A stretch of 11,487 bases of DNA from Solobacterium sp. (GCA_017543005.1 JAFWEA010000001.1:1-11487); one strand, 5' to 3'; positions 1 to 6,896 are shown, counted from the first letter of the stretch. Program-made: numbers and translations. The notes: generated by a model from the sequence alone, not told the origin.

Positions 1-2
1 TG

Positions 3-1685
3 ACCAGGGAACAGGCAAAGGCAAGGGCCATCGAACTCATGAAGATGGTCCGGATTCCCGATGCCGAACAGAGATATTCCTATTATCCGCAGCAGTTCTC
101 CGGCGGCATGCGCCAACGCATCATGATTGCGATTGCCCTGGCTGGCAATCCGGATGTACTGATTGCGGACGAAGCGACAACCGCGCTGGATGTGACGATC
201 CAGGCCCAGATTCTGGAAATGCTCAAGGACATGGCCAGGACCCAGGGCATTGCGGTGATCATCGTGACCCACAACATGGGTGTGGTGGCCAGATATGCCG
301 AGCGCATCTATGTCATGTATTCCGGCAGTGTGGTGGAGACAGCCCCGACCCGGGAACTGTTCCATCAGCCGGAACATCCCTATACGATCGGCCTGCTCAA
401 TGCCATTCCGCGTATCAATGACCCGAAAGACCGGGTGCTGATCCCGATTGACGGGCTTCTGCCGGATGCGGCAAACCGGGCGTCGTACTGTGCCTTCTAT
501 GACCGCTGCCCGTACCGGCAGGAAAAGTGCAGAACAGAAGCGGTACCGCAGCTGAAGGAAGTCTCACCGGGGCATATGACAGCCTGCTGGCTGAGCGGGG
601 AAGAAATCCGCACCGCCCGGGAACAGATGGGCGAAGAAAACCGGAAGGCCCCGGTCAAGCACATCAGCGATGAAGTCTGCCTGGAAGTCCGGCATCTGTC
701 CAAGCGGTTTGCGGTGACCTCCGGCATCTTCCAGCGCAAGACCGGCAGTGTGCACGCCCTGGAGAATGTATCGTTCAAGGTGCATCGCGGGGAGACCCTC
801 GGCATCGTCGGCGAGAGCGGCTGCGGCAAGTCCACCCTGGCCCGGTGCATCATGCGGGTCTATGAACCGGATGAAGGCGAAATCATCTTCAACGGGACCG
901 ATATTACGCATCTGAAAGAAAAAGATCTCGGCATGTTCCGCAAGGATGCGGCCATGGTCTTCCAGGATCCCTTCTCATCTCTGGATCCGCGCCAGACCGC
1001 CGAGTCGATTGTCGGGGAAGCCCTCCGGATCCACGGGCTGACCAGGACAAGGGAAGAATATGACCGGCGGGTGGATGAACTGTTCCGCCTGGTGGAACTG
1101 GATCCGGAACTCAAGTACCGGGTGCCGCATGAATTCTCCGGCGGCCAGCGGCAGCGTCTGGGCATTGCCCGGGCCCTGGCTTCGGCTCCGAAACTGATCA
1201 TCTTCGATGAACCGATTTCCGCCCTGGATGTGTCCGTGCAGGCGCAGATCATCAACCTGCTGGAAAAGATCCAGGCCGAACTCGGACTGGCCTATATCTT
1301 CATCGCCCATGACCTGGCGGTGGTGCGCCATATCAGCGACCGGGTCATCGTCATGTACCTGGGCTCGGCGGCCGAGACATGCCCCTGCAAGGAGCTGTAC
1401 GATCATCCGCTGCACCCGTATACCCAGGCCCTGCTGGCGGCCGTGCCGATTGCTGATCCGGAAGCGGAAGAGAACCGCGAGATGATCCGGCTCGACAGCG
1501 AGATTCCCTCCGTCATGGAGAGACCCACGGGCTGCCTGTTCGGCGACCGCTGTCCGTACGCCACGGACAAGTGCCGGACGAAAGCCCCTGATGATGTTCA
1601 GATTACAGAGGACCATGTTGTGACATGTTACCTGTATGAAGATAAAACAGACAGCATTTCATCGGAAGAAGGAGGAAAGAGATGA
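3..1685 (+). CDS. Fused peptide-type ABC transporter ATPase (DppD-DppF-like), 5' truncated
   Basis: This cytoplasmic ATPase powers import of oligopeptides, dipeptides or similar solutes. The reading frame is open from base 3, so the true start and the first Walker A lie upstream. Counting from the first in-frame Met (base 39), the first domain shows the signature FSGGMRQR (20-27), Walker B LIADEATTALD (41-51) and a switch His (TH, 77-78). The second domain has Walker A GESGCGKST (258-266), Q-loop FQDPFSSLD (308-316), signature FSGGQRQR (366-373), Walker B LIIFDEPISALD (386-397) and switch His AHD (423-425). Each half ends in an oligopeptide-transporter C-terminal region with four cysteines (151, 157, 164, 183 and 499, 505, 512, 530). 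These activities are usually on two proteins, OppD/DppD and OppF/DppF; here they are one chain. The permease subunits are probably upstream. The stop overlaps the next start as ATGA. The family is certain; the substrate is unknown. Confidence 0.95.
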   Translation, partial: TREQAKARAIELMKMVRIPDAEQRYSYYPQQFSGGMRQRIMIAIALAGNPDVLIADEATTALDVTIQAQILEMLKDMARTQGIAVIIVTHNMGVVARYAERIYVMYSGSVVETAPTRELFHQPEHPYTIGLLNAIPRINDPKDRVLIPIDGLLPDAANRASYCAFYDRCPYRQEKCRTEAVPQLKEVSPGHMTACWLSGEEIRTAREQMGEENRKAPVKHISDEVCLEVRHLSKRFAVTSGIFQRKTGSVHALENVSFKVHRGETLGIVGESGCGKSTLARCIMRVYEPDEGEIIFNGTDITHLKEKDLGMFRKDAAMVFQDPFSSLDPRQTAESIVGEALRIHGLTRTREEYDRRVDELFRLVELDPELKYRVPHEFSGGQRQRLGIARALASAPKLIIFDEPISALDVSVQAQIINLLEKIQAELGLAYIFIAHDLAVVRHISDRVIVMYLGSAAETCPCKELYDHPLHPYTQALLAAVPIADPEAEENREMIRLDSEIPSVMERPTGCLFGDRCPYATDKCRTKAPDDVQITEDHVVTCYLYEDKTDSISSEEGGKR

Positions 1686-3277
1686 TGAAAAAACTGATGT
1701 CCGCATTGCTGGCCGGCATGATGGCAGCTACCCTGGTAGGCTGCTCGTCCGGTTCAGCAGCACAGACCGCCACACCGGCACCTTCCGAAGCTCCGGCAGA
1801 GCCTGAAGAAGACGACAAGTACGGTGGGGTGTACAAGTTCGCCATGTTCTATGTGACGAACACATTCTTTACCCCGAAGGGCTCCGGCTCCATGAAGTAT
1901 TTCGTGACGCCGTCCATCGAACCGGTCGCCAGAGAAGAAGCTGACGGAACCATTACTCCGTTCCTGGCTGAATCCATCGATGTCGATCAGGATGCGCTGA
2001 CCATGACAATCAAGCTGCATGAGGGCATCAAGTTCCATGACGGTTCCGAACTGACCGCCGAAGTCCTGAAGTGGAATCTGGACTATGCGATCGAAGCCGG
2101 CAAGGCCGCATCCCTGAGCAATCCGACCGCTGTGGAAGTCGTCGACGACTACACCGTCAAGATTTCCTATGACACATGGTCCGTTTCCTGGCCGGCTGAC
2201 ATGACCAATGTCCTGGTCTACTCCAAGCAGGCCTATGATGAGCACGGTGAAGAATGGTGCGCCGTCAACATGATCGGTACAGGCCCGTTCATCATGCAGA
2301 GCTACACAGTCGATGACAAGATCGTCTGGACCAAGAACGAAGAATACTGGCAGGAAGGCCTGCCGTACCTCGACGGTGTTGAGCTTGACTGGATCTATGA
2401 CACAACTTCTTCCGCTTCTGCTTTCCTGAACGGCGAAATCGACAACTTCGACACATCCGTCGCGGCTTCGATTGCCATCATGGAAGATGCCGGCGTCAAG
2501 AGCAGTGCCCCGAAACTGACAGCTAACTGCACCTTCGGCTTCGCCCTGCCGGTCAGTGCCAACCAGGATTCCATCCTGTCTGACCTGAACGTCAGAAAGG
2601 CCATCCTGTACGGTGTTGACTGGAGTGCCGTTGCCAACGCCGCAACCGGCGGCTATGGCTTCTGGAGCAACCAGCTGGGCTTCGAAGATGCCTACAACTA
2701 TGATCCGAACCTGCCGGCAGTCGAATATGATCTCAAGAAGGGTCAGGAATTCCTCGAGCAGAGAACAACCGACAAGCCGCTTGAAACAAAGATCTGGACC
2801 ATCACCAACAATGCCACCAACAAGGCAGCTGCCACAGCCCTGTCCGGTGAACTGGAAAAGCTCGGCATCACTGCGCCGGTGGAAGAAGTTGACACCAGCG
2901 TCATCACCCCGATGCGGGTCAATGACTGCCCGGAAGGCTTCATCGTCCTGGGCCATGCGCTGGGCCGCGATATGACCACAACCCTGATCAACAACTACTC
3001 GCCGCAGGGCACCACCCAGACCCACATGATCGCCTTCACGGATGAGTATGTCGCCGCCCTGGATGAAGCCGTCAAGGCTGCCACCATGGAAGACAGAGCT
3101 GCTGCCCTGCAGAAGGCAACCGGCATCCTGACCAATGAGGAAGTCCTGCTGTATCCGGCCTTCTACATGCAGAAGTACCAGTACACCCAGGAATATGTCC
3201 ATGACACAGGGGCCAACCAGGTATCCGCCTTCCAGTGGACACCGGAACTGATCTGGAAAGACGCTGATCACAGATAA
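1682..3277 (+). CDS. ABC transporter substrate-binding lipoprotein, SBP family 5
   Basis: This is the extracellular, membrane-anchored binding protein that delivers substrate to the transporter. The N-terminus is a lipoprotein signal: KK, a hydrophobic stretch, then lipobox LVGC with Cys at residue 21, followed by a Ser/Ala/Pro/Glu-rich linker. Typical family 5 motifs follow: a GIKFHDGS segment (about 119-126), IGTGPF, and the KNEEYWQEGLPYLDGVEL region. At 531 residues it has normal length. ATG at 1682 overlaps the ATPase stop by 4 bp. A second ATG at 1685 gives better spacing (8 nt) from the GGAGGA at 1671-1676, so either may be used. Family 5 proteins bind peptides, nickel, heme, opines or sugars, and sequence alone does not tell which. 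It is translationally coupled to the ATPase and followed 11 bp later by the SDR gene, so all three probably share one mRNA. Confidence 0.93.
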   Translation: MMKKLMSALLAGMMAATLVGCSSGSAAQTATPAPSEAPAEPEEDDKYGGVYKFAMFYVTNTFFTPKGSGSMKYFVTPSIEPVAREEADGTITPFLAESIDVDQDALTMTIKLHEGIKFHDGSELTAEVLKWNLDYAIEAGKAASLSNPTAVEVVDDYTVKISYDTWSVSWPADMTNVLVYSKQAYDEHGEEWCAVNMIGTGPFIMQSYTVDDKIVWTKNEEYWQEGLPYLDGVELDWIYDTTSSASAFLNGEIDNFDTSVAASIAIMEDAGVKSSAPKLTANCTFGFALPVSANQDSILSDLNVRKAILYGVDWSAVANAATGGYGFWSNQLGFEDAYNYDPNLPAVEYDLKKGQEFLEQRTTDKPLETKIWTITNNATNKAAATALSGELEKLGITAPVEEVDTSVITPMRVNDCPEGFIVLGHALGRDMTTTLINNYSPQGTTQTHMIAFTDEYVAALDEAVKAATMEDRAAALQKATGILTNEEVLLYPAFYMQKYQYTQEYVHDTGANQVSAFQWTPELIWKDADHR

Positions 3278-3288
3278 GGAGCACAACA

Positions 3289-4245
3289 ATGCAGGAAAAA
3301 GCACTGCTGGGCAAAAATGTCATCGTCGTCGGCGCCGCCGGCGGCACGGGCTCGGGCTTCGCGAAGTATTTCGCGGACCAGGGCGCCAATATTCTGTGCA
3401 ATGACGTCGGCTATGCCATGATGGAAGAAGGCGGTGACTTCGATGTCACCAAGCCCGGACCGGAAGAAGCCGACCGGATCACCAGGGAAATCATTGAGCG
3501 CGGCGGGGCTGCCGAGGCGGACTACAATGACGCTTCGACCTGGGATGGCGCGAAGAACATCGTGGAGCACTGCGTCAGGCGCTTCGGCAGCGTTGATGTC
3601 GTCATTCACGCTTCCGTTGTCTCCAGACTCGGCATGATCGATGAACTGACCGAAGAGAACTGGCACCTGATCATCCGCCAGAATCTCGATACGAACTTCT
3701 TCATGACCCGGCACAGCCTGCCGTACATGAAGGAACAGAACTTCGGCCGGCATATCTTCATCGGCAGCGCCACGATCCGTGACATGTGGTGCGGGGCCAA
3801 CTTCGCTGCCGCTACCGGCGGCCGGTACAGTTTCATGCGTGACCTGGCCTGCGAAGTCAAGCACTACAACATCACTGCCAACGCCATCCAGCCGTATACC
3901 CAGACCAAGACCGGGCAGCGGCCGGATGGCCAGAAGATGCTGGAACGCCGGGCCATCGCGCTCGACATCCCGCTGAACAAGGACTTCAACTATACACTCC
4001 TGCCGCCGGGCGAGACCAACGCGCCGCTGGGTGCGTATCTCTGCACGGATGAGGGCCGGGTGTTCAACGGCCAGTACTTCGACAACAACCTCGGCCGGAT
4101 CTGCATCTGGAATCCGCCGATGGAAAACCGCTACATTTTCAAGGATATTGAAAAGGACGGTTACTGGACAGTTGAAGAACTGAAGAAGATGATGCCGGCG
4201 GCTCTTCTGCCGGCAGCGGCCAAGCTGTTCTACGAAAGAACATAA
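3289..4245 (+). CDS. SDR-family protein, HSD17B4/MFE-2-like, with substituted catalytic residues
   Basis: This is a 318-residue Rossmann-fold short-chain dehydrogenase/reductase. The cofactor loop GAAGGTGSG (15-23) and an acidic residue after beta-2 (NDVG, Asp39) suggest NAD(H) binding. The spacing of NDVG, a GGAAEADYND segment and FGSVDVVIH resembles the 3-hydroxyacyl-CoA dehydrogenase part of peroxisomal multifunctional enzyme 2 / 17-beta-HSD type 4. The active site is odd. Asn132 and Ser160 are in place, but where the family has YxxxK this protein reads FAAAT (Phe172, Thr176), and the NNAG motif is replaced by HASV (107-110). It may be a catalytically altered or non-enzymatic member, or use other residues. 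Start: ATG at 3289 with AAGGAG at 3276-3281, 7-nt spacing. It lies 11 bp after the binding protein and 60 bp before the hydrolase. The fold is secure; the function is open. Confidence 0.85.
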   Translation: MQEKALLGKNVIVVGAAGGTGSGFAKYFADQGANILCNDVGYAMMEEGGDFDVTKPGPEEADRITREIIERGGAAEADYNDASTWDGAKNIVEHCVRRFGSVDVVIHASVVSRLGMIDELTEENWHLIIRQNLDTNFFMTRHSLPYMKEQNFGRHIFIGSATIRDMWCGANFAAATGGRYSFMRDLACEVKHYNITANAIQPYTQTKTGQRPDGQKMLERRAIALDIPLNKDFNYTLLPPGETNAPLGAYLCTDEGRVFNGQYFDNNLGRICIWNPPMENRYIFKDIEKDGYWTVEELKKMMPAALLPAAAKLFYERT

Positions 4246-4255
4246 CAGGAACAAA

Positions 4256-4285
4256 GGAAACAGCCGGTTCATGCCGGCTGTTTCC
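4256..4285 (+). other. Perfect inverted repeat between the SDR and hydrolase genes
   Basis: Two 12-base arms (4256-4267 and 4274-4285, GGAAACAGCCGG and its reverse complement) flank a 6-base loop, 11 bases after the SDR stop. RNA from this site would form a stable hairpin. No T-run follows, so it is not a classical terminator. It may be a weak terminator, an mRNA 3'-end stabiliser that sets different expression of the genes on either side, or a dyad protein site. Confidence 0.75.
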
Positions 4286-4305
4286 ATCGGAAAGAAGGTG
4301 TAATC

Positions 4306-5577
4306 ATGTTCCATGGAATCCAGTCTTTTGTTTTCCCGTATGCCGGTCATGAGCGCCGGTACCGGCTCTATCTGCCGCAGGACTTCGCGGCCGGTGCCCC
4401 GCTGCTGATCAGCCTGCACGGGGGCGACTATGCCATGGCCTATGAGCGCACACACTGGCATGAACTGGCGGAAGAGAAGAAGTTCGCGGTGCTCTATCCC
4501 GAATCGATTGCAGAGGGCATTGCCTTCAACTCCTGGAACCTGCTGGATGAGGCAGACGGCCGGCCAGATGACAGTGCATTTATCGCGGCTTTGATCCCGC
4601 ATGTGCTGGCAGAGACCTGCTGCGACAGGCAGAGGGTGTACCTGCACGGGCAGTCCATGGGCGACATGATGGGCACGCATTTCCTGTTTGAACATCCCGG
4701 TCTCATCGCGGCAGCCTATCTGACTTCCGGACCGACCAAGACCATGTGGTGGATGGATCCCCCGGGGGTCAGAAGACAGAATCCGACCGGTCCGGTGCCG
4801 GTCATGCGTCTGCATGGCGAGAAGGACATCTTCCAGGCGGAAGGTTACAGTGAGGAAGAGCGCATGCTGTACAAGCAGCAGTGCCATGTGGTCAAGAATG
4901 CCGAGTGCTGGCTGGCAGTCAACGGCTGTGACGGACAGCCGCAGATCTGGACAGATCACGAAAAGAATATGCTCATGTACAGCGGCAGGGATCACTGTGA
5001 TTTCTGGAGCCTGTTTATTCAGGACGGGGTGCACCGCTATCCCGCTGATACCGAACGGCTGGCCTGGGAGACATTTCTGTCCGGCTACCGGCTGATCGAC
5101 GGCCATCATGTATATACCGGTGCGGAGAAGGAACTCGTGCCGGACAGTGTGAATCTGGCTCTGGCTTTGGACAGTCAGGAAGCCCTGGTGAACGGGCAGA
5201 AAGTACCGCTGCCCTCACCCATGTATATGGACAATGACAAACTGTATCTCGATGCCCCGGCCGCCCGGCTGCTGGCCAACTTGATGAATGTGAACCTGCT
5301 CATTGACGAGCGGGTCACGGCCGCGGAACTGGCAGAAGCAGCCGGCCTGTGTCATGCGTACCGCTATGGTGCAGCGTATGCCACGGACCATGCCTTTGCC
5401 ATGTCGTATGACTTTGCCTACATGCTAAGAAACATGCTGGGTGTACAGGCGAACCTGACGGATGAAGAAGCGTTCCGGCTGGAAGCGGAGATCTTTGAGC
5501 AGCAGCGCAAGGATCATGGCTTCGAGAAGGCAAAGACCCGGTTGGAACAGGTCTGGCAGTGGTCGCATGTAGTATAA
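4306..5577 (+). CDS. PHB-depolymerase/feruloyl-esterase-like alpha/beta hydrolase with extra C-terminal domain
   Basis: This 423-residue protein is probably an esterase. The first 250 residues follow the LpqC/PHB-depolymerase-like esterase pattern: LISLHGG (34-40, oxyanion region), FNSWN (74-78), nucleophile elbow HGQSMG (114-119, Ser117), a candidate Asp in HGEKD (Asp174) and a candidate His in GVHRYP (His243). Residues from about 275 onward (VNLALALDSQEALVNGQKV, then a PMYMDNDKLYL stretch) resemble the copper-amine-oxidase N-terminal-like stalk domain often attached to secreted Firmicutes hydrolases. Yet there is no signal peptide, so the protein appears cytoplasmic. Start: ATG 4306 after AGGTG at 4296-4300. 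It is the last intact gene of the transporter block, 60 bp after the SDR and past a hairpin. It may cleave an ester or amide bond in the imported compound. The hydrolase fold is well supported, the C-terminal domain assignment is moderate, and the substrate is unknown. Confidence 0.85.
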   Translation: MFHGIQSFVFPYAGHERRYRLYLPQDFAAGAPLLISLHGGDYAMAYERTHWHELAEEKKFAVLYPESIAEGIAFNSWNLLDEADGRPDDSAFIAALIPHVLAETCCDRQRVYLHGQSMGDMMGTHFLFEHPGLIAAAYLTSGPTKTMWWMDPPGVRRQNPTGPVPVMRLHGEKDIFQAEGYSEEERMLYKQQCHVVKNAECWLAVNGCDGQPQIWTDHEKNMLMYSGRDHCDFWSLFIQDGVHRYPADTERLAWETFLSGYRLIDGHHVYTGAEKELVPDSVNLALALDSQEALVNGQKVPLPSPMYMDNDKLYLDAPAARLLANLMNVNLLIDERVTAAELAEAAGLCHAYRYGAAYATDHAFAMSYDFAYMLRNMLGVQANLTDEEAFRLEAEIFEQQRKDHGFEKAKTRLEQVWQWSHVV

Positions 5578-5578
5578 T
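5573..5578 (+). promoter_or_regulatory. Possible -10 box for the broken MerR gene
   Basis: TATAAT overlaps the hydrolase stop codon and ends 6 bases before the MerR ATG, so transcription starting at the usual distance would begin at or next to the ATG (a leaderless message). No convincing -35 is present: GGTCTG sits at 17-bp spacing and TTGGAA at 5542 is too far. This is a weak call. Confidence 0.3.
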
Positions 5579-5584
5579 CAGGGC

Positions 5585-5740
5585 ATGGGTAACAAGAGTT
5601 ATCAGATCGGTGAACTGGCTGGATCTTGCTAGCCCGGGGTGAGGAAAACGGACATTTCCATCACTACATGGAAGTCTGAATCTCCATAAAACCTTAAAAC
5701 TGCTGCAGGGTTTACTTCAGGCAGAATCAATCGGATTGTA
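5585..5740 (+). pseudogene. MerR-family regulator remnant, stop plus frameshifts
   Basis: The start reads MGNKSYQIGELA, the classic N-terminus of a MerR-family DNA-binding domain, then GSC and a TAG stop at 5630-5632. Directly after, in the same frame, comes GVRKTDI (from 5636), and in the next frame HHYMEV (from 5659), ending at TGA. A MerR helix-turn-helix and wing normally read like GVRKTxI-x-YYxExGLLxP, so the pieces fit one ancestral gene. A third piece in yet another frame (KTLKLLQGLLQAE, about 5686-5724) resembles the following helix, with less certainty. No full-length product is possible, and the effector domain is gone. The intact gene presumably controlled the neighbouring flavoprotein gene, also decayed. 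Confidence 0.7.
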
Positions 5741-5743
5741 CGG

Positions 5744-5771
5744 AAACGGCTGTATACAGGCCGTTTTTTTT
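5744..5771 (+). terminator. Intrinsic terminator after the hydrolase/MerR remnant
   Basis: A GC-rich stem (ACGGCTG pairing with CAGGCCGT, one bulged G) with a short TATA loop is followed by eight T. It ends plus-strand transcription from the transporter-hydrolase block before the flavoprotein remnant. Confidence 0.85.
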
Positions 5772-5786
5772 GTTTTCAGCCGCGGC

Positions 5787-5816
5787 TTAACCTTACAAAA
5801 AGGCAGCCCGTATACT
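5787..5816 (+). promoter_or_regulatory. Promoter-like sequence with small dyad, upstream of the flavoprotein remnant
   Basis: TTAACC (5787-5792) and TATACT (5811-5816) are separated by 18 bp. A short inverted repeat CCTT-ACAAA-AAGG (5791-5803) lies in the spacer. MerR regulators act on dyads inside lengthened spacers (19-20 bp), so this may be a vestige of the control site for the broken MerR gene 5' of it. The -35 is weak and the dyad is short. Confidence 0.4.
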
Positions 5817-5848
5817 GAAACTGACAGAATTCAAGGGGGGTAAACACC

Positions 5849-6229
5849 ATGCTTGATCATGTATTCTCGCTGATGAATATCGGTGCCCGCACCACTCCGA
5901 ACCGGTTTGCCGTACCTGCAACGGTCATCGCTTCCTGCCGGAACCAGTATGAAAAACTCGGCGTTAAGATCCGCATGACCTGCGAAGTCAATGAAGAGAT
6001 GATAAAGAAATTTGCACCGGATGTCATGATCTCCGCAACCGGTTCGAGACCGCTGATACCGGGCATCAAGGCCATTGACAGCCCGAATGTTGTTACAACG
6101 GAAGATGTGCTCTATGGCAATAAGGATGTTGCAACGGGATCTGCTGTTGTCTGCGACGGTGACGACGTCAGGGCTGGTAATGCCATGGCCGCCATCAGGG
6201 AAGGCTGCGAAGCAGCCCTGAAACTGTAA
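5849..6229 (+). pseudogene. Internally deleted old-yellow-enzyme/FAD oxidoreductase (2,4-dienoyl-CoA reductase type), still open
   Basis: The 126-residue frame joins three separate parts of a protein normally about 640-670 residues long. Residues 1-30 (FSLMNIGARTTPNRFAVPA) match the start of the FMN-binding TIM barrel. Residues 31-102 jump to the FAD/NAD(P) domain, with EKLGVKIRM, FAPDVMISATGSRPLIPGI and a VLYGNKDVATGSAVV segment. Residues 103-126 jump again to the extreme C-terminus (GDDVRAGNAMAAIREG). Both junctions keep frame. The FMN barrel, the iron-sulfur cysteines and most of the dinucleotide-binding fold are missing, so the reductase reaction is impossible. The RBS (AAGGGGGG, 5833-5840) and ATG are intact, so a short protein could still be made. 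It lies just after the MerR remnant and terminator. The ancestor may have reduced enoate or enoyl-CoA compounds; BaiCD-type enzymes belong to the same family. Confidence 0.85.
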
Positions 6230-6259
6230 TCAAAGAAAAGCTACATCACAGGGTGTAGC
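6230..6259 (-). terminator. Intrinsic terminator of the TetR gene
   Basis: Read on the minus strand, GCTACA and TGTAGC arms enclose an 8-base loop and are followed by a TTTTCTTTG tract. It lies about 48 bases past the TetR stop. On the plus strand no T-run follows, so it is directional. Confidence 0.65.
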
Positions 6260-6306
6260 ATTAATCGCACTCAGAACAGCGGAACCGGGTGCTGCAGGTG
6301 CGGCAT

Positions 6307-6855
6307 TCAGCTGTTTTCAATAATGGCTTCCCTGAGCCAGACGGGTGTATTGCTCATGATGATCCGGACAAGTTCCTCCGAGGGAATGCTCATATTGTTT
6401 TTCAGCCAGTGGGCTATGGTCATGGTCAGCCCGTAGACATGGTAGCGAATTTCAATCTGCATCTGCGGCGTAAGGGTCAGTCCAAGATGCTGCTGAAGCA
6501 GGATTTCATAGGATTCGGCAGATGTCTCCAATATCACAGAGAGAAGAGAGTTCTGCCCTGAATACTCAAAGCATCTCTCATAAAACCATGAATTGGTGCT
6601 CATTTCATCAACAACTCTGACAGCGACATCGCGGCTGAACTGTTTGCCGATGTGCTGGCCGACACTGCTGAGCATCTCCATATGAATCCAGACAACCAGG
6701 TCATATTTATCCTTGAAGTGATAATAAAATGTATGCCTGTCAATACCGCAGCGGCTGCAGAGATCCTTGATCCGGATCGATTCCAGGGGCATTTCCTTCA
6801 GCATTGCGGTAAATGTATCGGTGATCAGCTGTTTTGTCCGTTCTCCTGCGCTCAT
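6307..6855 (-). CDS. TetR/AcrR-family transcriptional regulator (DhaS-like)
   Basis: This 182-residue repressor-type protein has the N-terminal TetR helix-turn-helix at about residues 27-52 (SIRIKDLCSRCGIDRHTFYYHF, then KDKYDL), the strongly conserved part of the family. The C-terminal ligand domain is helical and diverged. The frame is open upstream to 6933, but a start there would lie upstream of the apparent promoter and operator, so ATG 6855 (MSAGERTKQL) is chosen; its RBS is weak (GGA, 8 nt). It is divergent from the APC permease, with a 19-bp palindrome between them, which suggests it represses itself and the permease until it binds a ligand, perhaps the transported compound. The family call is firm; the ligand is unknown. 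Confidence 0.9.
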   Translation of the reverse strand: MSAGERTKQLITDTFTAMLKEMPLESIRIKDLCSRCGIDRHTFYYHFKDKYDLVVWIHMEMLSSVGQHIGKQFSRDVAVRVVDEMSTNSWFYERCFEYSGQNSLLSVILETSAESYEILLQQHLGLTLTPQMQIEIRYHVYGLTMTIAHWLKNNMSIPSEELVRIIMSNTPVWLREAIIENS

Positions 6856-6860
6856 ACTTT

Positions 6861-6888
6861 TTATCCAAAATTCGTTTATGTCTATAAT
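6861..6888 (+). promoter_or_regulatory. Possible permease promoter overlapping the operator
   Basis: TATAAT at 6883-6888 lies inside the palindrome, with a weak -35 TTATCC at 6861-6866 (16-bp spacer). Transcription from here would give a leader of about 85 bases before the permease ATG. The -10 is perfect; the -35 is poor. Confidence 0.45.
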
Positions 6889-6896
6889 ATAGACAT
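6878..6896. promoter_or_regulatory. Perfect 19-bp palindromic operator of the TetR/permease pair
   Basis: ATGTCTATA-A-TATAGACAT is a perfect inverted repeat of 9-base arms around one central A. It covers the -10 boxes of both divergent promoters, the expected place for a repressor site of the TetR family, whose operators are often 15-20 bp palindromes. It is the likely binding site of the adjacent regulator. Confidence 0.8.

Noticed and set aside
1754..3304. Long open frame on the minus strand opposite the substrate-binding protein
   Set aside because: It mirrors codon use of the plus-strand gene, has no recognisable domain, and the plus frame has a signal peptide, lipobox and family motifs.
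3268..5109. 613-codon open frame on the minus strand
   Set aside because: It spans the SDR, the intergenic hairpin and the hydrolase in antisense. Its product shows no family motif, and the plus-strand genes are clear.
5578..5848. tRNA, riboswitch or small RNA in the gap after the hydrolase
   Set aside because: No cloverleaf or known riboswitch core seen. The sequence is explained by the MerR remnant, a terminator and a promoter.
3289..6229. A bile-acid (bai-type) operon
   Set aside because: Only the flavoenzyme remnant and the SDR fold hint at it. CoA ligase, dehydratase and the usual gene order are absent, and the SDR active site is substituted.
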